Positions 8,348 through 19,018 of a DNA stretch of 57,245 bases are shown piece by piece. Each line of letters opens with the position of its first letter. The stretch's first letter is position 1. The notes beneath the pieces are model-generated. The model did no database searches, was not told the origin of the DNA, and worked only from the letters and a program-made list of their open reading frames with translations. Made by a program: the position numbers and the translations under genes. The stretch is from an uncultured Treponema sp. (GTDB lineage: Bacteria; Spirochaetota; Spirochaetia; Treponematales; Treponemataceae): positions 1 to 57,245 of the forward strand of contig CAMEET010000002.1 in the NCBI GenBank assembly GCA_945915085.1, given 5' to 3'.

Positions 8348-9034
8348 ATGGATTACAAAAAACAGTTTATTGATTTTATGGTAGAAGCACAGGTTTTGAA
8401 ATTTGGTTCGTTCACACTCAAAAGCGGACGTCAATCACCTTTTTTTATGAATGCCGGAGCTTATATAACTGGTTCTCAACTCAAAAGGCTTGGTGAATTT
8501 TACGCACACGCAATTCACGACAATTTTGGTGATGATTTTGACGTATTTTTTGGCCCTGCATACAAAGGAATTCCTCTGGCAGTAACAACAGCCATAGCCT
8601 ACAGTGAAATTTACGGAAAAGAAGTAAAATACTGCTGCGACAGAAAAGAAGAAAAAGATCACGGTGCAGATAAAGGTGGACTTTTAGGCTACAAAATAAA
8701 AGATGGAGACCGCGTTATAATAATCGAAGATGTAACAACTTCAGGAAAATCAATCGAAGAAGTTTTTCCAAAAATCAAAGCACAGGAAACACAAAAAGAT
8801 TCAATCAAAATTGTGGGAGAAATTGTAAGTTTAAACCGCATGGAACGCGCTCCAGACACCACAAAGTCCGCATTACAAGTTATATCAGAAACATACGGAT
8901 TTAAAACATGCGCCATAGTTACAATGGGCGATGTAATCGATGCCCTTTTCACAAACGGCGATAAAAAAATCATCACACCAGAAATAAAAGCGCATCTCGA
9001 TGAATATTATTCACAATGGGGATGCGAAAAATAA
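8348..9034 (+). CDS. pyrE: Orotate phosphoribosyltransferase
   Basis: LKSGRQSPFFMNAG; FFGPAYKGIPLAV; PRPP motif VIIIEDVTTSGKSIEE. Confidence 0.93.
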   Translation: MDYKKQFIDFMVEAQVLKFGSFTLKSGRQSPFFMNAGAYITGSQLKRLGEFYAHAIHDNFGDDFDVFFGPAYKGIPLAVTTAIAYSEIYGKEVKYCCDRKEEKDHGADKGGLLGYKIKDGDRVIIIEDVTTSGKSIEEVFPKIKAQETQKDSIKIVGEIVSLNRMERAPDTTKSALQVISETYGFKTCAIVTMGDVIDALFTNGDKKIITPEIKAHLDEYYSQWGCEK

Positions 9035-9984
9035 TGGAAATAAAAAGAATATTAAATAAAAGCATCAATTTTTCAAAGTTTTCTCTTAATCTTCTTCAGT
9101 CTGCGATAGTTTTATTCATCCTGTTGATTATTTGTAGCTGTCAAAAAAAAATAGAAACTCCCAAATCATCAGATTTTATTCCTCAGGCAATCATCTCACT
9201 TTCGCCGACGGCTACAGAAATTCTATTTTCTGTCGGAGCTCAAAATCAAATTGCAGCAGTTAGTGATTTATCAGATTATCCTCCTGAAGCTGTAAAACTT
9301 CCAAAAGTTGGTGGTTTTGACGGAAAAACCATCAGTTTGGAAACAATTCTTTCTTTTAAGCCAGATTTTGTTTATCTCACCGATGGAATGCACAATTTTT
9401 TGATTGAACAGCTCGAACAAAACGGCATAAAATATTACATTTCATCATCATCTTCCATAAATGACATTTTTTCAGAGATGATAGAAATTGGAAAAATCAC
9501 AGGTCATCGGGAACAAGCAGAAAATAAAGTTGATTCTCTTAAAAAACAACTTCAGAAAATCACCAGTTCTGATAAAAAATCTACAGAGATTTTCACCACA
9601 GAAAAAACATCTGCAGATATCACAAATCAAAAAAAAGTTTATTATGAAGTTTGGAATTCACCTTACATGAGCTGCGGTTCAACATCATTTATCAACGACA
9701 TAATTGAAAAAGCCGGCGGTAAAAATATTTTTGCATCTCTTCAAGACGCATATCCAATCGTGAGTGAAGAATCAATAATTGCAGAAAATCCCGACATTAT
9801 TCTGATTCCACAAAGTTCAGGAATTTCAGTTGATTCTATAAAATCGCGAAATGGCTGGAGCAGATTAACGGCGGTTCAGAAAAATCAAATTTTCCAAGTT
9901 GATGATAATCTTCTCAGTCGCCCGAGTCCAAGAGTTATTGATGCGGTGCAAAACATTGCAATACTTTTGGAGCAGCTACAATAG
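9034..9984 (+). CDS. ABC transporter substrate-binding lipoprotein (BtuF/FepB-like)
   Basis: Lipoprotein signal LLIICSCQ; ISLSPTATEILFSVGAQNQIAAVSDLSDYP; overlaps pyrE stop (taATG). Confidence 0.85.
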   Translation: MEIKRILNKSINFSKFSLNLLQSAIVLFILLIICSCQKKIETPKSSDFIPQAIISLSPTATEILFSVGAQNQIAAVSDLSDYPPEAVKLPKVGGFDGKTISLETILSFKPDFVYLTDGMHNFLIEQLEQNGIKYYISSSSSINDIFSEMIEIGKITGHREQAENKVDSLKKQLQKITSSDKKSTEIFTTEKTSADITNQKKVYYEVWNSPYMSCGSTSFINDIIEKAGGKNIFASLQDAYPIVSEESIIAENPDIILIPQSSGISVDSIKSRNGWSRLTAVQKNQIFQVDDNLLSRPSPRVIDAVQNIAILLEQLQ

Positions 9985-9991
9985 ATTCAAA

Positions 9992-11008
9992 ATGAAACTT
10001 AAATCTCGCCCGGCATACATCATTTTTTTTGTGCTTCTCTTCACTGCTTTCATTCTTGAAATCACACAGGGAGCGCAAAAAATTCAACTTTCTTCTATAT
10101 TAATGCATGGTGATTCATTTGCAAAAACAATTATCTGGAATCTTCGGTTACCGAGAGCTCTTCTAGTTCTCCTGACTGGTATTCTTCTTGGTGCAAGCGG
10201 AGCAGTCTTCCAGCTTTTTTTCAGGAATCCACTTGCAGAACCTGGCATTCTTGGAATCACATCGGGCGCAACGCTCGGTGCAGTTTTTGCAGCAGCTTTT
10301 TTTCAGTCATTATCAACTTCTTCTTTGCAAAACAAATTTGTAGCCCAAATCACAAAATATTTTTCACCAGTCAATCTTTTTGCTTTTGTTGGGGCAATTG
10401 TGGCTGGAATTGTTGTCACGGCATTTTCATTCACTCAAAAAAAACAAAACACTTCTATCATCATTTTGCTGTGCGGAACGGCATTGGGGACACTTTATTC
10501 ATCTCTCAGTTCTCTCATTCTATTAACAAAAAGTCAAACTCTACATTCAATTTACAGTTGGATTCTCGGCAGTTTTAACGGACGTGGCTGGAATGAACTT
10601 TTTTTCATTCTGATACCATCATTCATTTCATTGTTACTCATTTTTTTTATCTCAAAACCACTAGATTTACTTGGCGGCGGTGAAACAAACGCACAAAGTC
10701 TCGGAGTTCAGATTTCCACTCTTCGCATTCAAGTCCTCATCATAGGTGCACTTAGTACAAGCTGTGTAGTCTGCGCCGGCGGAACAATAAATTTTCTTGG
10801 ACTCATTGCTCCTCATATCGCGCGCAAAATTGTCGGCCCAAAATCACAAAAACTTATACCTTTCAGCATGATTTTGAGTGCGACTATCTTGTTATTAGCA
10901 GACATATTATGTAGAATAATTGTGAGACCTAGTGAATTGCCCACGGGAATCATCACTTCAATCATAGGAGTTCCATTTTTTATAGCATTATGTTTTGAAG
11001 AAAAATGA
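9992..11008 (+). CDS. FecCD/BtuC-type ABC transporter permease
   Basis: LRLPRALLVLLTGILLGASGAVFQLFFRNPLAEPGILGITSGA; INFLGLIAPHIARKIVGP. Confidence 0.9.
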   Translation: MKLKSRPAYIIFFVLLFTAFILEITQGAQKIQLSSILMHGDSFAKTIIWNLRLPRALLVLLTGILLGASGAVFQLFFRNPLAEPGILGITSGATLGAVFAAAFFQSLSTSSLQNKFVAQITKYFSPVNLFAFVGAIVAGIVVTAFSFTQKKQNTSIIILLCGTALGTLYSSLSSLILLTKSQTLHSIYSWILGSFNGRGWNELFFILIPSFISLLLIFFISKPLDLLGGGETNAQSLGVQISTLRIQVLIIGALSTSCVVCAGGTINFLGLIAPHIARKIVGPKSQKLIPFSMILSATILLLADILCRIIVRPSELPTGIITSIIGVPFFIALCFEEK

Positions 11009-11078
11009 TTTATTTTTTGGAATTTATGCGCACAGTCCACATTCCAAGTCGCGTTCCGCAATTCGCTAACGCTCAGCC

Positions 11079-11185
11079 CCATATTTTGAAAAAAACAATT
11101 ACAAATCGATGCAAAATTATGTTTTACCTTTCGAAAATTTTCTTCAACAAAAGCATTGATTTTCCACGATTTTTTCAAAATATGG
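11079..11185. repeat. Inverted repeat with 16-bp perfect arms between btuC-like gene and ABC exporter
   Basis: ccatattttgaaaaaa (11079-11094) / ttttttcaaaatatgg (11170-11185). Confidence 0.8.
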
Positions 11186-11261
11186 TGGCCGCCTTCGGCG
11201 TTGCTCCATGCTCGGTGCGCCATTATTTCAAACCCCTTAGCTAATTTGGAGAAATAACGAC

Positions 11262-13109
11262 ATGAAACGAGAAGATAATCCTTATCACAAAGAATTCGGT
11301 TTTTTCAGCAACCTCAAGTTTGTTCTCAAAATTATGAAAAAATATTCGCCGATGCTGCTTTTCCTGCTTCCAGTTTCAGCTATTCTTTCCGTTGGAAACA
11401 GGTACACAGTTTCATTCCTTATCAAATATATTATAGATATAGCGACAAAACACGGAACTATGCAGCAACTTTTAATTACACTCGGGATTTTTTCAGTTAT
11501 TTTCATTTTTCTTTGGAATACAAACGCATGGTATAACTCCAAGACCGAAATTAAATGTATTATTGCGCGTATGAAACTTATCTTGGAAAAAAATCTCATC
11601 ACCATGACTATGCCGTTTATTTACACAGAAGACCCAAACATGCTCGATTGTAATCAAAAAGCATCGCAGGCAGTCGGCGGAAATCAGCAGGGTGTCGAAG
11701 GAATGATGCACATTATTTTAAATTTTTCAGCTTCACTTGGTGCTGTCATTGCTGGTCTTACAATCATCAGTACAATAAACTTTAAAATCGTCATTTTGAT
11801 GATTATTATCGCACTTGCAAACTTTTTTATTTCAAACCGTGCAAATAAATGGTGCAAAAAACATGTTTGGGACGAACTTGCTCCATGGTGGCGCAAACGT
11901 TGGTACATGGATATTGCACTCGGAGATTTTAGTTATGCAAAAGATATCCGCATGTTCGGTCTCAAAAATTATCTGACACAGAAATTTCAGGAGATAAACA
12001 AAATCCGTTTTGATTATCAGAAAAAAAACAATCGCGTCTGGCTTTGGGTTTCCATTGCAAGTTCAGCTTTCTGGGTCATTTCTCAAGTTCTCATTTACAT
12101 TTATTTGATTCGCTGCGTTTTTGCAAAAACAATAACAATCGGAAATTTTACGCTTTACCTTTCAGCGACAGCAACTTTTTTTGAATGTGTAATGTCACTT
12201 TTAAACTCAATCACAAGTTTTTTGAACAACAGCCGTTATGTTGACGATTTCCGTTCATTTTACGAAATGCCAGAACTCCGCCAGAATCTTCCTGAGCAGG
12301 AAACAAATCTTCCAAAACTCGAACCTCAGTCACATTATGAATTTGAATTTCAAAACGTCAGCTTTAAATATCCTCGTGCAGAACGCTTTGCGTTACAAAA
12401 TGTCAGCATAAAAATTAAAGCTGGAGAAAGACTTGCCGTTGTCGGTTTAAACGGAGCTGGAAAATCTACATTTATCAAACTTCTTCTCCGCCTTTATCAG
12501 CCGACGGAAGGAAAAATCCTTTTGAACGGAACAGACATTCAAACTTATGATTTGAACAGTTATTTCAATATTTTTGCACCAGTTTTCCAGGAAGTAAATC
12601 TTTTTGCCATGAGTTTTGCAGAAAATATTTCTATGAAATCTCCTGAAAATACAGATAAAGATTTAGCTCATAAAACAGTTGTTCAAAGCGGACTCGAAGA
12701 AAAACTTAATTCTCTCGAAAAAGGTCTTGATACACAGCTTTTAAAAGTCATTTACGATGATGGAATCGACCTTTCTGGTGGACAAAAACAAAAACTTGCA
12801 CTGGCACGCGCACTTTACAAAAATGCACCTGTAGTTGTTCTCGATGAACCAACAGCTGCTCTTGATGCTATTGCAGAAAGCAAACTTTATTCAGATTTTG
12901 ATAAATTGATAGGCGGAAAAACTTCGATTTACATAAGTCACCGCCTTAGTTCAACGCAGTTTTGCAATAACGTTGCCATGTTCAAAGATGGAAAACTCAT
13001 CGAATATGGAACGCACGAATCGCTTTTGAAACAAAACGGTGAATATGCAAATATGTTCCATGTTCAAGCTCAATATTATGTCGAAGCAGGAGAAACAAAT
13101 GAAAACTAA
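11262..13109 (+). CDS. ABC exporter (fused TMD-NBD) subunit 1
   Basis: GLNGAGKSTFIKLLLRLY; LSGGQKQKLALARALYKNAPVVVLDEPTAALD. Confidence 0.88.
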   Translation: MKREDNPYHKEFGFFSNLKFVLKIMKKYSPMLLFLLPVSAILSVGNRYTVSFLIKYIIDIATKHGTMQQLLITLGIFSVIFIFLWNTNAWYNSKTEIKCIIARMKLILEKNLITMTMPFIYTEDPNMLDCNQKASQAVGGNQQGVEGMMHIILNFSASLGAVIAGLTIISTINFKIVILMIIIALANFFISNRANKWCKKHVWDELAPWWRKRWYMDIALGDFSYAKDIRMFGLKNYLTQKFQEINKIRFDYQKKNNRVWLWVSIASSAFWVISQVLIYIYLIRCVFAKTITIGNFTLYLSATATFFECVMSLLNSITSFLNNSRYVDDFRSFYEMPELRQNLPEQETNLPKLEPQSHYEFEFQNVSFKYPRAERFALQNVSIKIKAGERLAVVGLNGAGKSTFIKLLLRLYQPTEGKILLNGTDIQTYDLNSYFNIFAPVFQEVNLFAMSFAENISMKSPENTDKDLAHKTVVQSGLEEKLNSLEKGLDTQLLKVIYDDGIDLSGGQKQKLALARALYKNAPVVVLDEPTAALDAIAESKLYSDFDKLIGGKTSIYISHRLSSTQFCNNVAMFKDGKLIEYGTHESLLKQNGEYANMFHVQAQYYVEAGETNEN

Positions 13110-14937
13110 AGAAAATTCATCATCAAAAAATATAGTTCCTGTGAAAAAAGTTCTCAAAAGTATGTTTCACGAAGCGGCCGTAAATCGCCCGATTATTTTC
13201 CTGGCTTATTTCATTCAGTTTTCAGTCAACCTGATTCGCAAATTCCAGATTATCGTGCTGCCAAAATTTCTTATTGAAGAGTTGCTTGCCGTTTACAATG
13301 GGGACGAACCTTCGGCCCATCTTCAAAAAATCATTTTTTTAGTTGCACTCACACTTGGAATTATGTTTTTTGGAAACATTTTAGATGGCATTGCAAACTG
13401 GATAAAAAATTTGAGTCAAGAATGGTTCAACGAATATTTCCAGGTAAAAATCAATCAGCAGTCTATGTCAGTCGACTTTGAATGTACAGAAGATTCACAG
13501 GTTTTGGACCAGATGAACAAGGCAAAAGAAGGAATGGACTGGTATAGCGGAAATGTTTGCGGGATTCTCGATCAATTTTTTGCGATTATCACAAATATAG
13601 CTGCACTAATCGGTGTGATTACAATCCTTTTGTTCAGTTCACCGCTTGTTATTATTTTACAGATTTTATCAATTTCTGCATTTTCTTTTTTCAATAATAA
13701 AATCAAAAAAATTGAAATCGAAAGTTTTAAAAATCTTGCAAAAAGCAACCGGGTTTTCGGCTATCTTTTCTTTGAACTTTCAGATTTTACTTATGGAAAA
13801 GATATACGCCTTTATGATGCATCAAATCTTTTCACACATCTTTCATCAAAACATCTAGATGATCAGACAAATATCTGGACAGACCGTTCAATTAAAACAA
13901 AAAAGCAGAATTACAAGATGAATTTTGCGAATCTAATCTGTACTTTTCTTGTATTTTGTTACTTGGGTTACAAAGCAGTCAAAAAATTAATCACAATCGG
14001 TGATTTTTCCATGTGCGTAACAGCTTCAAACGATTTTACAAACTGCTGTCAGGCAATTGTGCAAAGTTTTCAGGAGATTTTGAAACGTTCAAATTACGTA
14101 AACGAATATATCAAGTTTATGGAATATCCAGTAGCGTTACCAAAAGGTACAAAATCTGTTGATTTGAACAAACCGCACACAATTGAGTTCAAAAATGTTT
14201 CATTTAAATATCCTCGTTCCGACAAATATGTTCTTCAAAATGTAAACATCAAAATTCCAAATGCTCAGCATCTTGCAATTGTGGGATTAAACGGAGCTGG
14301 AAAAACAACGTTTATCAAACTTTTGTGCAGACTTTACGATGTTACAGAAGGCGAAATCCTTATTGATGACATAAATATAAAAGAATATTCAGATGATGAA
14401 TACCGAAGACTTTTTGCCGTTTTATTTCAAGATTTCAAACTTCTAGCATTCTCGCTCAAAGAAAACATTGCTTTCACTAACGAAGTTTCCGATTCAAAGA
14501 TTGATGATGTTCTCAAACTTGCAGGACTTTATGAAGATGCCCAAAAACTTCCCAAAAAGAACGATACAAGCATTTACAAAAGTTTCGATGAAACAGGTGT
14601 GGAACTTTCAGGTGGACAAAAACAAAAAACTGCAATTGCCAGAGCACTTTACAAAAACTCGCCTATTGTCATTCTCGATGAACCTACAGCCGCTTTGGAT
14701 CCACTGGCTGAAGCCGAAATTTACGAAGATTTCAATAAAATGGTTGGCGGTAAAACTGCAATTTACATTTCGCACAGACTTTCTTCCTGCAAATTCTGCG
14801 ACCAGATTGCAGTTTTTTCAGAAGGAAACATCAAAGAATATGGAACTCATGAACAGCTCATGCAGATTCAAAATGGCATTTACAAAGAAATGTTCACAAC
14901 TCAGGCAAAACCATATTTAGACAAACAGGAAAATTAA
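13099..14937 (+). CDS. ABC exporter (fused TMD-NBD) subunit 2
   Basis: GLNGAGKTTFIKLLCRLY; LSGGQKQKTAIARALYKNSPIVILDEPTAALDP; ATG overlaps the upstream gene end. Confidence 0.88.
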   Translation: MKTKENSSSKNIVPVKKVLKSMFHEAAVNRPIIFLAYFIQFSVNLIRKFQIIVLPKFLIEELLAVYNGDEPSAHLQKIIFLVALTLGIMFFGNILDGIANWIKNLSQEWFNEYFQVKINQQSMSVDFECTEDSQVLDQMNKAKEGMDWYSGNVCGILDQFFAIITNIAALIGVITILLFSSPLVIILQILSISAFSFFNNKIKKIEIESFKNLAKSNRVFGYLFFELSDFTYGKDIRLYDASNLFTHLSSKHLDDQTNIWTDRSIKTKKQNYKMNFANLICTFLVFCYLGYKAVKKLITIGDFSMCVTASNDFTNCCQAIVQSFQEILKRSNYVNEYIKFMEYPVALPKGTKSVDLNKPHTIEFKNVSFKYPRSDKYVLQNVNIKIPNAQHLAIVGLNGAGKTTFIKLLCRLYDVTEGEILIDDINIKEYSDDEYRRLFAVLFQDFKLLAFSLKENIAFTNEVSDSKIDDVLKLAGLYEDAQKLPKKNDTSIYKSFDETGVELSGGQKQKTAIARALYKNSPIVILDEPTAALDPLAEAEIYEDFNKMVGGKTAIYISHRLSSCKFCDQIAVFSEGNIKEYGTHEQLMQIQNGIYKEMFTTQAKPYLDKQEN

Positions 14938-14953
14938 AAGAATTAAAAAACAT

Positions 14954-14997
14954 AAAAAAGAGATGCTAAAACACGAAGTTCAGCATCTCTTTTTTAT
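14954..14997 (+). terminator. Rho-independent terminator
   Basis: aaaaaagagatgct...agcatctctttttt hairpin with T tract. Confidence 0.8.
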
Positions 14998-15083
14998 TTA
15001 AGGCTAGTTCAAACCTCAAAAAAGTCGAAGTCAAGTTTTAAGTTCCATGGTTCTTTTCTTGACTCGACACATTTTAGAATATA

Positions 15084-16292
15084 TTAGAATCCAATAGATA
15101 CAATTGCGTATGCACCAAATCCATTGTTACTAAAACTCTTCATCAGATTAGTTGACTGTAAGGAAACTCCACAATCAATTTCAATTAATCTAATATTTAT
15201 TCCAAAAGCAATTTGATGTTTAAATATTTGATTTGTATATTCAGTAGAAATCGAAGCTTTAATTAAATCAATCAGATTAACTCCAGCACTCAAATAATAT
15301 TCAGGATATACGAAACTTTCATTAAGGAATGGATGGTAAACACCAATTCCAGCGCCGGCACAGAATTGTACAATATTACCCATTGGATAATAGTTTGCAT
15401 ACAAATTAAATTTCATTGGACGGTTTATATAAACTCTTTCATTCAGAACTTCTTTGGATAAGTCTTGAATATTTCCGTCTGAATCTGAAGAATTTGAAGC
15501 TGAATCCAAAAGATTCATAGTCATTGTAGTTTCATAGGAACTTGAGTACACATATTTATAAGAGCCAGGAACAATTGGAAAGCGAGCTGTTCCGGAAAAA
15601 GTAAGCTTACTGCCAAATGGTAAAGAAGCTGCTACTCCCATATCAAAACCTGTACCAGACGAGAATAAATCAGAAACCATTTTTTCATTAAAAGCATCAA
15701 GATTTGAATAAACACTGACATCAGTATCAATAGTAAAGATAATATTTCCTTCTTCATCATTCAAAAAAGTTACCTTCGCAATAGAACCAGAAGAAGAAAA
15801 TACAGGTGCAAAAAGAGAAGGTATTACATGAATTGAGAACTTATCGAAATCAATACCAACATCTGCCTCACAGAATGCAAATAAGTCTGTATAATTATTA
15901 AAATCAAAAGTTAAAGTCTCTCCAACTTCATTTCCTTTTCCTAAAAAGTCAAATAAATCTTTTGAAATTCCCATTTTCTCATAAACATCAACTCCTGCTT
16001 TCATACCTATATGAATACACGCAATGTTTAAATTTATTGCCATATAAGGTTTTGTATTCACAATAATATTTAATCCCTCAGAAGGCATTTCTTCTGCTAT
16101 TTTTGTCAAATCCAAAGTCAATGTTTTTTGGAAAATATCATCTAAATTGATTGCGTTATTAGAAATGTCTACAGGTACACCAATTTGATACTCAAAAAAT
16201 CTTTCAGATAAGAAATTCTTTGAAAACCCAATCGATATAATCACAGATACTACAAGAAATAAACTATATATTTTTTTCATATTCATCTCCAT
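15084..16292 (-). CDS. Predicted secreted/outer-membrane beta-barrel-like hypothetical protein
   Basis: N-terminal signal peptide (MKKIYSLFLVVSVIISIGFSKN), alternating beta-rich C-terminus ending in ...FGAYAIVSIGF. Confidence 0.5.
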   Translation of the reverse strand: MEMNMKKIYSLFLVVSVIISIGFSKNFLSERFFEYQIGVPVDISNNAINLDDIFQKTLTLDLTKIAEEMPSEGLNIIVNTKPYMAINLNIACIHIGMKAGVDVYEKMGISKDLFDFLGKGNEVGETLTFDFNNYTDLFAFCEADVGIDFDKFSIHVIPSLFAPVFSSSGSIAKVTFLNDEEGNIIFTIDTDVSVYSNLDAFNEKMVSDLFSSGTGFDMGVAASLPFGSKLTFSGTARFPIVPGSYKYVYSSSYETTMTMNLLDSASNSSDSDGNIQDLSKEVLNERVYINRPMKFNLYANYYPMGNIVQFCAGAGIGVYHPFLNESFVYPEYYLSAGVNLIDLIKASISTEYTNQIFKHQIAFGINIRLIEIDCGVSLQSTNLMKSFSNNGFGAYAIVSIGF

Positions 16293-16398
16293 TTAGTTAT
16301 CTAAAAGGAAGTCACCTCCCCCAACTTATGCATTTGAATAATCATCTATCATAATCAAAAAGTTGATTCATTTAATGATTATTCAAAATCCATTATAA

Positions 16399-18930
16399 CT
16401 AAAAATTTAAATTAATATCAGTTTCAACTGAAAGATTAAGTTTAATGGCTACATCCATACTTTGTGGAATGTAGAAAACAGTACCATCACTAATTTTGAT
16501 AGAAAAATCTGGGATTGCCGGGTAATTGTTAATCATTGTGGTTACATCATAATTACTTACTTTAAACTCACCGCCATTTAAGTAAGCAACAGATTTTGAC
16601 AGATCAAGTGTTTCATTATTTCCACAATTCATTTTCAAATTCAATTGCATAGATTCATTGTTATCTGTTTTGATTGGTAAATTTATGCTTTCATACTTGA
16701 TTTTTGCAGAATTAATAAAATCAATGTAATTCTGGAAATCTCCTAGATTCGTATTTTCATCAGTTCTTCCAAATATGTCACCACTAAAAGCATCTCCAGC
16801 TATTGCATTTGCATTAAAATTCACTTCCCCCGTAGTTATAAATTCCAAAGGGAGAATAATATATGTAAACACACTGATAGAGCATTTAGTTTCAAGCATA
16901 TCATTTGTAATTTCAAGCACACCAGTATTTGAACTTGAGAAAGTCAAATCATAATCAATGAATACTGAGTTTTCACCATCAGATTGCTGATTCATAAGAT
17001 CTGCAATATCAGATCTTGCAGAAAAAGAAACACCACTCAAATCTGTAAGAAGCGATTTTTTATTCTGTGAAAATTCAAAATTTGGTGAATTTTTAAAGTC
17101 AATTTTTCCATCATCACCAGTAAGATTTGATTTTAATTCATTCCCGTTTTCATCTTTTTTACATTCATTTTCTGTTCCATAATACAAACTTATATTTCCG
17201 CTAAAATTCATATCATTAAATGGATCTGCATTTCCTTCCTTTATTTTTGGTTTGGTACAGAACAGATACACAGGAATTGTTTTAATCTTCAATTTTGATA
17301 TTAAACTGTCGTCCCCAAAAACAGAAGACATATTTCCAAAAATATCACCAATTGAAACTGGAAAAGACATTTTATCTTTTATGGAAAGAGTTTCTGTAAG
17401 TTTATCTGACAAAACAATTCTTTCCCATTTAACTACAGGATTTACATTTACTTTCAGAGTATATTTGTCTCCTAAAGAAACATTTTTAATTGTAATATCA
17501 TTTGGATTTTCTGTTGTTGCACCAGGGAAAAGCAACTCTAAATTAAAATCATAAGAATTGTATTGACCTGGTTCATTTCCAACAATAATTGTTTTTTTAT
17601 TATCAGATACAATTTCTGTATTCTTATCTTCCTGCATACTGGTTAAAACTTTTTCACTCTCAAGTGCAAAAAAATCTGAAAAAGCTTTTAGATTAATGTC
17701 ATTTCCTTGAGGAAGTGTATTTGTATAATTGATTTCAATTCCAGAGCCAATATCTAAATCAATCAATTTGATAGTTTCCATCATTTCAGTTGAAAAAGGC
17801 TCTGTCATTTCAATTTTTGGATTTACAGAATCAAGAGTAATGGTTAACGACTGTAATTGTCGAATATCACTTGTAATATCAAGTTTAAGGCTTTGATTAG
17901 ATGCAAAAGCAATATCTGCTTTATGAATTGACATTTCAATATTAGATTTAGCCTTTGTTTTCTGATTTGTCAATTCTTTTCCATTCAAAGGAATTGTTTT
18001 TTGAGCACCACCTTCTTTTGTAGCACTTACATCCAATGTTCCAGTTGCTGTAAAATCGTAAGAAACATCAATACCTTTCCAGCTTTCTGGAACAGTTAGA
18101 TTTGTGATTAAATCTCCGTCTTCAATCACACAAGATTTAAATGAATCATTATTATTTTTTAATGAAAATGAAATTTCAAAAGGAAACGAAACTGGTACAG
18201 GTAAAGTCAAGTTTTTTATTTCTCTAATATTACTATTTTCATTTACATTAATAATATAAGGAATTTTGTCACCAACTTCTGAGTAAATAGAAATATAGAA
18301 ACTTGAATAATCTAAAGTAAAATTTGAAGTAGAAAGAACTGCTTGATTATCAAAAACTGTTCCAGAAACTCTGTTTCCATTAGAAATAATTTCAATAAAA
18401 GTTCCATCTGGATAAGCACCATTAAAATTGAAAGTTATATTATCATAAAAAATTGTATCAAAAGTTGAAACAAATTTTTTCCCCATCTCATTACTTACAT
18501 AGTAAATAGCAGAATTGATTGCCTTTTTTACTTCTGAAACATCAATTTTTTCATTTATATCAAAAGAAATATTTGGAACTTCTATTTCCTTATCAAATGA
18601 CATTCCTTTCATTGCATCCGCAATTCCTGTGTTTTCAAAATAACTTGAAAAATCTACTGGAACTTCTGCAATAGACATTCGCATTGCATATTGATGAACT
18701 TTTCCTTCTGGTAAATAATTGTAAACTTTAGTCGGAGAATCTGATGTATTAATTGCATCAAACAAAATTTCATCAAAATTCAAAGTTTCAGAAAAATCTG
18801 TCTTTACTGTTCCAGCGCAATAATTGAAAGTTGCCTTTGATTTTACATTCACTTTTTCTGGAATCTGCCAATTACAACCAAAGAAAAGCATAGTTCCAAA
18901 TAAAATTAGAAAAGTATTTTTTATCTTCAT
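16399..18930 (-). CDS. Large hypothetical lipoprotein
   Basis: Start at 18930 (MKIKNTFLILFGTMLFFGCNW, lipobox) with aaggagg; longer ORF extension reads through an intergenic repeat. Confidence 0.75.
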   Translation of the reverse strand: MKIKNTFLILFGTMLFFGCNWQIPEKVNVKSKATFNYCAGTVKTDFSETLNFDEILFDAINTSDSPTKVYNYLPEGKVHQYAMRMSIAEVPVDFSSYFENTGIADAMKGMSFDKEIEVPNISFDINEKIDVSEVKKAINSAIYYVSNEMGKKFVSTFDTIFYDNITFNFNGAYPDGTFIEIISNGNRVSGTVFDNQAVLSTSNFTLDYSSFYISIYSEVGDKIPYIINVNENSNIREIKNLTLPVPVSFPFEISFSLKNNNDSFKSCVIEDGDLITNLTVPESWKGIDVSYDFTATGTLDVSATKEGGAQKTIPLNGKELTNQKTKAKSNIEMSIHKADIAFASNQSLKLDITSDIRQLQSLTITLDSVNPKIEMTEPFSTEMMETIKLIDLDIGSGIEINYTNTLPQGNDINLKAFSDFFALESEKVLTSMQEDKNTEIVSDNKKTIIVGNEPGQYNSYDFNLELLFPGATTENPNDITIKNVSLGDKYTLKVNVNPVVKWERIVLSDKLTETLSIKDKMSFPVSIGDIFGNMSSVFGDDSLISKLKIKTIPVYLFCTKPKIKEGNADPFNDMNFSGNISLYYGTENECKKDENGNELKSNLTGDDGKIDFKNSPNFEFSQNKKSLLTDLSGVSFSARSDIADLMNQQSDGENSVFIDYDLTFSSSNTGVLEITNDMLETKCSISVFTYIILPLEFITTGEVNFNANAIAGDAFSGDIFGRTDENTNLGDFQNYIDFINSAKIKYESINLPIKTDNNESMQLNLKMNCGNNETLDLSKSVAYLNGGEFKVSNYDVTTMINNYPAIPDFSIKISDGTVFYIPQSMDVAIKLNLSVETDINLNF

Positions 18931-18945
18931 TTTTGCCCTCCTTAA

Positions 18946-19018
18946 AAATACCGCATTAGCGGCGACACATGGTGATGCTGAATCTAAATTTATGAAATGC
19001 AACGCACGGAATAAACTT
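18946..19018 (+). repeat. Palindromic 5' leader element, copy 2 (upstream of 18930 gene)
   Basis: ccgcattagcgg ... aaatttatgaaatgcaacgcacggaataaactt. Confidence 0.75.

Noticed and set aside
13873-13884. ctggacagaccg in the second ABC exporter as another repeat copy
   Set aside because: Lacks the GGG and the T-rich flank; similarity too weak to count.
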